Both the position numbers and the translations under genes were made by a program. Shown here piece by piece: positions 15,658 to 19,810 of a stretch of 19,810 nt of DNA (positions within the stretch are counted from its first letter, which is position 1; every line of letters starts with the position of its first letter). Source of the stretch: Treponema sp. Lineage in GTDB: Bacteria; Spirochaetota; Spirochaetia; Treponematales; Breznakiellaceae. The notes under the pieces are model-generated. The model had not been told where the DNA came from. It ran no database searches and saw only the letters and a list, made by a program, of their open reading frames with translations. Location: the NCBI GenBank assembly GCA_009776715.1, contig WRNF01000002.1:1-19810 (forward strand), written 5' to 3'.

Positions 15658-18371
15658 AAGAGGCTGTCCTTTTTTCTTTCATTAATTAACATATAGTGAA
15701 GGTCTTCAATTGTCTCATGTACCAGACTGCCAAACAGCATTGTCTGTGACCGGCTTGGCACAAAACCGTATTGGCGAAGCATCATGTATTGGCGCGGACA
15801 GCGTTCATACAGGAGGTAATCTGACGTATACGAATAAGTTTTTCCCAGGTCTTCAGTATCAAGGGCAGCTTTCTGCACGCTGGAAAAGTTTGCCTGTATC
15901 TCCGGAATTGTTGGAAACTTACCCTCATTAAAGAACCGGATAAAATAATCAGATGCCCGAAGCTGTTCGGGCTTAGGCACAACGCCGCCGCTTCTTGTAG
16001 TAGAAAAGCGCGGCAATATAAGCACGTTCTTTGCACGGCTCAAAGCCACGTAAAACATCCTCATATTGTCGAATCTTGAGATACGTTCCAGGGGTTCCCC
16101 TTCATCATAATCCGGGTAAAGGTTTTTCTTTATTCCCCGCACGACTATTTCTTTTACATCGGCGTCTCTTTCCCTGCGATCGCAGTTACCCAGGACAACC
16201 ACAGGGAATTCAAGGCCCTTTGACTGGTGTATCGTAAGAAATGATACCCGGCCTTTGGGGAAAGGATCATCGGAATCCTCATACTCCGACTCGCCCCGGC
16301 GGTAAAGGGCATAGGTAAACGAAGAAAAGAAACAGTGCGCGAAAACATCGTTTTTGTAAAACCCGCCTGTGATAACGGAACCGTATTGTTCCATAAAACG
16401 GGAAAGGTACTGGCTTATCAGGGAAAGGTTGCAAACAGGCCCTTCATCCGTGCCGTCTTCTGCAAGGCTCCACATATCGCTGAAATATTTAAAACCGCAT
16501 ATCTGGTAAAAAAGGTCAAGGATCGACCAGTCAAGTGATGTAACCCTGCTTATTATATAATCTAAAGAGAAAGGGTTTCCTTCTGCTTCCCGCCTTTCTA
16601 TTATATCATCAAATATTTTCCCGCTTATATTTTTCTCGCCTTTTTTGGAAAGCCCCGCATTGTAAAATTGCCGCTTCATTGACTGTTTGAAGGGATCTTT
16701 GAGGTTAAGATTATTCTTCTCCGCCATTGAAACAAGAGCATCATGATCTTTTACAATTATCTTTAGTTCTTCATTTTTCTCACTGACAAAATCTTTTAGC
16801 CTCGTATCCGCATCGCAAAGTTCATCAGCAGTTTTAAGGCACTTTTTCATCCATTCCCTGTAGTTTGCAAGGCTTCTCCCAAAAGATTCATCATATTTTG
16901 GCATCCCAAACACTTTTAGCAAAATTCCCCAAATTGCCTCCGCTTCATTAACTTCCAGGAATCGTCCTGCCCTCGGGGCGTAAACCTTTAGCTCGTCATT
17001 GGTATTAAAAAGATTAAACTCTTTATTTACTTCCTCAAAGGCTTTCTTAAAACCTTCTACCCGTCCGTTCTCTTTATTGTTAAAGGAATCCCAAAGAGAC
17101 GGGAAAAGAAACGCGCATTGGGAATAATCTTCAATTTTCTTTGCCTTCTTTAAATCATAAATAAAGTGCGCTACCTGTTTGTAGATATTGTCCGCTATTG
17201 TATGATCCGTCACTATCACCGAGGGGAAATCATCCTGGTGATACGCTTTGATTTTTTTATCATGTATCCGGTAATAACCGGTTTTTGGAGCGTCCTTCTT
17301 CCAATTCCCTAAACCAATAAAACTTGTATAGGCTTCAACAATTTTCTTTCGCGAACGGTAGTTTATATCAAGGTCTTTCCGTACCGGCCTTACCCCGAGA
17401 TACTTTTCGCAGCGGCTTTCAAACTCTACAAGATTTTCTACGGCAGCGCCCCTGAACCGGTAAAGCGCCTGATCGTCATCCCCCACAACGCAAATATTCT
17501 TGTGGCCTTTGGCAAGTGTAAAATATATTTTTTCCTGTATTGCGTTTGTGTCCTGGTATTCGTCAATGATCACGTGTTTGAAGATTTTTTCTGCATTCTT
17601 AAAACTAACAAGCTGTTCATAAGCCGCTTTTTGCAAAAGCGAAAAATCCACATGCCACGGCGGTTTTTTCAAATCATCAAGGTAAAGGCGGTACATCTCT
17701 ATCAATTTTTGAAACGTCTCTTGCTGTTTTTCTTCAACCGCCTCTTTAATGCACTGCTTTGGCTCAAGTGTTTCTTCTGAAAGCCGGTTAAAAAAAGCCA
17801 AACAGGAGTTCACAGCAAGGTGGCGCGACTGGCTGGGGCCGTTGCGGTTAATATTGTTAAAAAATTTGTTTATTCCTTCAACAGCCGTTTCAACATCAGT
17901 AAAACCCGCCCCAAGACAAAGGTCTGACCAGTACCGCCTGCCAAAAAGCTTAAAGTATTGCGATAACTCGTCCAGTAGCATGGGCGGGCGCCTTCGGGAA
18001 GAATCCTTTGAAAAACGCCTGTCTGTAATAATCTTCCGGCATATTGAATGCGCCGTTCCAAGAGCCATGCCGGAAATGTCATACGGCTGCCCCGTTCTGT
18101 TGGTTACAAGACCCAAAAGCGATCGGAGCCCGTCTTTTAGCTGTGTCGCCGCTTTTTCAGTAAAAGTCGCAAGAAAAATTTCTTCCGGCTTTACGTCATG
18201 GTATACAAGCAAATTTAAAGTACGCCACAAAAGCACCCTGGTTTTACCGGAACCGGGACCGGCCGTAAGGAAAAGGGGTCCTTCCGCATACAGTATTGCC
18301 TCTCTCTGCGGTTCATTTGGAGTAAACTGCCGTTCTTCCCAAAATTCTTCAATCGGCGGCAAATTTGACAT
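15654..18371 (-). CDS. UvrD/Rep-type SF1 DNA helicase with start of a RecB-like nuclease domain
   Basis: A 905-residue 3'-5' superfamily 1A helicase. Motif I GPGSGKT is at 38-44, Ia ATFTEKAA follows, II is IIDEYQDT with D270-E271, III is VVGDDDQALYRFRGA, IV LDINYRSRK, V FLTIHQSKGLEFP, and VI FYVALSRAK near 775. The last 60 residues are not helicase: SYTSDYLLYERCPRQY and GSLVHETIEDLH (C858, H885) are the opening of a RecB/AddB-type nuclease domain that stops short at residue 905. The rest is in the next gene, in the -1 frame. The start ATG at 18371 is chosen because GGGAG lies eight bases upstream; an in-frame TTG at 18386 would lack that. It begins 98 bases after tRNA-Leu, behind a long hairpin. 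Confidence 0.92.
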   Translation of the reverse strand: MSNLPPIEEFWEERQFTPNEPQREAILYAEGPLFLTAGPGSGKTRVLLWRTLNLLVYHDVKPEEIFLATFTEKAATQLKDGLRSLLGLVTNRTGQPYDISGMALGTAHSICRKIITDRRFSKDSSRRRPPMLLDELSQYFKLFGRRYWSDLCLGAGFTDVETAVEGINKFFNNINRNGPSQSRHLAVNSCLAFFNRLSEETLEPKQCIKEAVEEKQQETFQKLIEMYRLYLDDLKKPPWHVDFSLLQKAAYEQLVSFKNAEKIFKHVIIDEYQDTNAIQEKIYFTLAKGHKNICVVGDDDQALYRFRGAAVENLVEFESRCEKYLGVRPVRKDLDINYRSRKKIVEAYTSFIGLGNWKKDAPKTGYYRIHDKKIKAYHQDDFPSVIVTDHTIADNIYKQVAHFIYDLKKAKKIEDYSQCAFLFPSLWDSFNNKENGRVEGFKKAFEEVNKEFNLFNTNDELKVYAPRAGRFLEVNEAEAIWGILLKVFGMPKYDESFGRSLANYREWMKKCLKTADELCDADTRLKDFVSEKNEELKIIVKDHDALVSMAEKNNLNLKDPFKQSMKRQFYNAGLSKKGEKNISGKIFDDIIERREAEGNPFSLDYIISRVTSLDWSILDLFYQICGFKYFSDMWSLAEDGTDEGPVCNLSLISQYLSRFMEQYGSVITGGFYKNDVFAHCFFSSFTYALYRRGESEYEDSDDPFPKGRVSFLTIHQSKGLEFPVVVLGNCDRRERDADVKEIVVRGIKKNLYPDYDEGEPLERISRFDNMRMFYVALSRAKNVLILPRFSTTRSGGVVPKPEQLRASDYFIRFFNEGKFPTIPEIQANFSSVQKAALDTEDLGKTYSYTSDYLLYERCPRQYMMLRQYGFVPSRSQTMLFGSLVHETIEDLHYMLINERKKDSLL
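15669..15675 (-). promoter_or_regulatory. Candidate -1 ribosomal frameshift site (A AAA AAG)
   Basis: On the minus strand the helicase codons read AGA AAA AAG GAC, so A AAA AAG sits in the zero-frame phase used by the dnaX frameshift site. The helicase stop is 15 bases later. A -1 slip gives GGA CAG CCT CTT ATG and runs directly into the nuclease frame with no stop. No clear downstream stem-loop was identified by eye. Confidence 0.5.
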
Positions 18372-18390
18372 GAAGAAAACTCCCAAGACA

Positions 18391-18429
18391 ACGGAAGTTG
18401 TTCAGAAACTGAAGTTTCCGAACAACTCC
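18391..18429. repeat. Long inverted repeat in the helicase leader
   Basis: On the minus strand GGAGTTGTTC-g-GAAAC, a TTCA loop, then GTTTC-t-GAACAACTTCC. The arms pair over about 15 positions with one mismatch and one bulge. It lies between tRNA-Leu and the helicase start. There is no T-run on either side, so it is probably not a simple terminator; an operator or leader RNA structure is possible. Confidence 0.6.
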
Positions 18430-18468
18430 AATGTTACCTAATTCATTACAATGCAAAGAATTACACCA

Positions 18469-18551
18469 TGCCAGCAGAGAGACTTGAACTCTCACACCCT
18501 TGCGAGCGGTAGATTTTGAGTCTACTGCGTCTGCCATTCCGCCATGCTGGC
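18469..18551 (-). tRNA. tRNA-Leu (anticodon CAA)
   Basis: The 83-base minus-strand gene begins GCCAGCA (18551) and its 3' acceptor arm is TGCTGGC followed by discriminator A at 18469, a perfect 7-base stem. The anticodon stem GTAGA/TCTAC encloses CTCAAAA, giving anticodon CAA, which reads TTG. The long variable arm (CGCTCGCAAGGGTG) and the T arm GAGAG-TTCAAGT-CTCTC fit a leucine tRNA. CCA is not encoded. It marks the right border of the AT-rich island. Confidence 0.95.
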
Positions 18552-18564
18552 CTGTACCGTTTTT

Positions 18565-18594
18565 ACTATACCCCTAAACTTGTTTCCGTCTCAA
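18565..18594 (-). promoter_or_regulatory. tRNA-Leu promoter
   Basis: On the minus strand TTGAGA (18594-18589) and TATAGT (18570-18565) are separated by 18 bases. The start point would fall about six bases before the mature tRNA 5' end, giving a short leader. Confidence 0.55.
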
Positions 18595-18610
18595 GGGCCA
18601 ATTATTTCAA

Positions 18611-18645
18611 GTCTGTCCATAAAGTAACCGGCTTTTTGGACAGAC
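18611..18645 (-). terminator. Hairpin after the kinase/YjbQ operon (probable terminator)
   Basis: Arms of 14 bases (18611-18624 and 18632-18645), both containing GTCTGTCCA or its complement, pair with a single A-A mismatch around a 7-base loop. It starts six bases after the YjbQ stop and ends before the tRNA promoter. The following T-run is weak, so efficiency is uncertain. Confidence 0.5.
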
Positions 18646-18651
18646 GCTATT

Positions 18652-19068
18652 TCATTCCCCGATGATTTTCACCAGAACCCGTTTGCGGCGGCGGCCGTCG
18701 AATTCGCCGTAGAAAATTTGCTCCCAGGGGCCGAAGTGGAGCCTGCCGCCTGTTACGGCTACCACCGCTTCGCGGCCCATGATCTGCCGTTTCAGATGGG
18801 CGTCGGCGTTGATTTCGCCGCTGTTGTGGCGGTAGGAAGAAACCGGCTCGTGGGGGGCGAGTTTCTCCAGCCAGACGTCAAAGTCGTGGTGCAGGCCGGA
18901 TTCGTCATCGTTGATAAAAACGCTGGCGGTAATGTGCATGGCGTTTACAAGGCACAGCCCTTCCTGTATGCCCGATTCCGCGAGAAGGGCTTCCACCTCG
19001 CCCGTGATATTGATAAATTCCCGCTGCCTCGCGGTATTAAACCACAGCTCTTTAGTGATCGATTTCAT
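18652..19068 (-). CDS. YjbQ/UPF0047 family protein
   Basis: A 138-residue protein of the YjbQ (UPF0047) family, small trimeric proteins described as having thiamine-phosphate-synthase-like activity, though their true physiological role is unsettled. Family signatures are present: [14 protein letters not shown], the DF-x-W-L-x-K-LAP segment, [16 protein letters not shown] with its conserved histidines and asparagine, and [21 protein letters not shown] near the C terminus. The full length and all blocks suggest a working protein. The start lies three bases after the stop of the FGGY kinase, with GGAG about ten bases before it, so the two are translationally linked. Why the pair is linked is not obvious from the sequence. 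Confidence 0.92.
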   Translation of the reverse strand: MKSITKELWFNTARQREFINITGEVEALLAESGIQEGLCLVNAMHITASVFINDDESGLHHDFDVWLEKLAPHEPVSSYRHNSGEINADAHLKRQIMGREAVVAVTGGRLHFGPWEQIFYGEFDGRRRKRVLVKIIGE

Positions 19069-19071
19069 TCC

Positions 19072-19810
19072 TCATCTCTCCTTTTTCATTTTCCCGTACT
19101 TTCCGAACAAATCATCGTATAACGCGGCGTTCTCCCTTTCGGGCAGGAATGTTTTTTCAACGCGCACAAGGCGGGCGGCAGCCTCCGCAAATGACCCGCA
19201 GGCCCCAAGCGCGCAGGCGCCGATAATGGCAAGGCCGAGGAGTTCGGCCTCTTTTTGCGGGGGAACAAGCACCGGCTTGCCGGTAATGTCGGCCTTAACC
19301 CGGTTCAGCAGATCGCTGCCGGACGCGGCGCCGCAAACGCGCAGTTCGGCGACGGCCGCGCCGGCTTCTTCCATAATGCCAATAATGTCGCGTATGGCAA
19401 AGCAAATTCCCTCCAGCACGGAACGGGCGAATTCGGGCCGGCCGGTGGAAAGGCCAAGGCCGCGCAGGGCGCCCCGCGCCGAAGGGTCCCAGACAGGGGC
19501 GCGCTCCCCGGCAAGGTAGGGCAAAAACACAAGGCCGCCCGCGCCGGCCTGCGCCTTTCCTGCAAGCGAATAAAAATCATCGTAGCTTTCCAGGCCCAAA
19601 AGATCGCGGCCCCACTCGGCGGCTTTTCCCGTGGTGGAAACTACCCCGGAAAGGTTCCAGAAGGGCTTTACCGGGTGGCTGTACGACATAAGCCGGCTGT
19701 CGCTGACCGGGTTTTCCGTGCAGGCGTTTATTCCCTCGGAGGTGCCGGCGCGGTCGCAGGCCTGCCCCGGCTTTACGGCCCCGGAACCGAGAATCGACGC
19801 GAAAAAATCG
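19072..19810 (-). CDS. FGGY-family carbohydrate kinase (N-terminal part outside window)
   Basis: C-terminal half of a xylulokinase/gluconokinase-type sugar kinase, which phosphorylates a sugar or polyol with ATP in the cytoplasm. The frame is open to the right edge; the internal ATG at 19689 is not the start, since upstream codons give GAVKPGQACDRAGTSEG, a conserved FGGY block. Further family blocks are FLPYLAGERAPVWDPSARGAL, VLEGICFAIRD, and VCGAASGSDLLNRVKADITG with the nucleotide-binding region, then GLAIIGACALG. Exact substrate is not determinable from this half. It is G+C-rich like the genes at the left end of the window and is followed at once by the YjbQ gene. Confidence 0.9.
   Translation of the reverse strand, partial: DFFASILGSGAVKPGQACDRAGTSEGINACTENPVSDSRLMSYSHPVKPFWNLSGVVSTTGKAAEWGRDLLGLESYDDFYSLAGKAQAGAGGLVFLPYLAGERAPVWDPSARGALRGLGLSTGRPEFARSVLEGICFAIRDIIGIMEEAGAAVAELRVCGAASGSDLLNRVKADITGKPVLVPPQKEAELLGLAIIGACALGACGSFAEAAARLVRVEKTFLPERENAALYDDLFGKYGKMKKER

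Noticed and set aside
18391..18429. Helicase-leader hairpin considered as a rho-independent terminator for tRNA-Leu
   Set aside because: Neither strand has a T-run after the stem, and the downstream arm is followed by mixed sequence.
17749..18441. 230-codon plus-strand open frame opposite the helicase start
   Set aside because: It is antisense to a helicase with all motifs in place, has no family-like sequence and no good ribosome site.
18911..19519. 202-codon plus-strand open frame opposite the FGGY kinase and YjbQ genes
   Set aside because: High G+C gives long chance frames; its protein is Ala/Ser/Arg/Pro-rich with no recognisable domain, and both minus-strand genes are convincing.

Overview
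The window reads as a chromosomal segment of a bacterium in which a defence/addiction island sits between ordinary carbohydrate genes. The flanking genes look clearly richer in G+C by eye (1-2461 and about 18650-19810) than the interior, which is AT-richer; this is not a computed value. Nothing fixes the taxon. The gut-anaerobe-like sugar genes (MalG-type permease, GH127-type arabinofuranosidase, FGGY kinase) and the short heptamer repeats would fit a spirochaete such as a Treponema relative, but that is a guess.

Layout, left to right. (1) 1-2461, plus strand: 3' part of an ABC sugar permease and a GH127-family glycosidase. (2) 2560-5988, plus strand: a MoxR-like AAA+ ATPase followed 9 bases later by a protein joining an HExxH motif to a von Willebrand A (VWA) domain. 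(3) 13020 down to 6040, minus strand: XRE/ImmA-IrrE regulator, DUF4411 PIN-like protein, type III Mod methyltransferase and type III Res helicase-nuclease, in one direction. (4) 13377-14812, plus strand: HipB-HipA kinase toxin-antitoxin pair, divergent from (3) across a 356-base regulatory region. (5) 18371 down to 14821, minus strand: a UvrD-like SF1 helicase and a RecB/Cas4-like nuclease in overlapping frames. (6) 18551-18469, minus strand: tRNA-Leu(CAA). (7) 19810 down to 18652, minus strand: an FGGY sugar kinase (cut by the window edge) and a YjbQ-family protein.

The most striking point is unit (5). The N-terminal part of a PD-(D/E)XK nuclease domain, including a candidate Fe-S cysteine, is at the C terminus of the helicase. 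The catalytic residues and the other three cysteines are in the next gene, which lies in the -1 frame. A textbook A AAA AAG slippery heptamer lies in the correct phase 15 bases before the helicase stop, and a -1 slip would fuse the two into one protein of about 1183 residues. This could be programmed frameshifting, a coupled split enzyme, or a homopolymer error.

A second unusual layer is a degenerate heptamer repeat (roughly CTRWYCA) in at least five places. It contains or abuts the stop codons of four island genes and is translated inside two of them. It has the same orientation relative to every gene it touches. It is not a CRISPR array. The island as a whole combines restriction-modification, two toxin-antitoxin modules, a helicase-nuclease and a MoxR/VWA module of unknown role.
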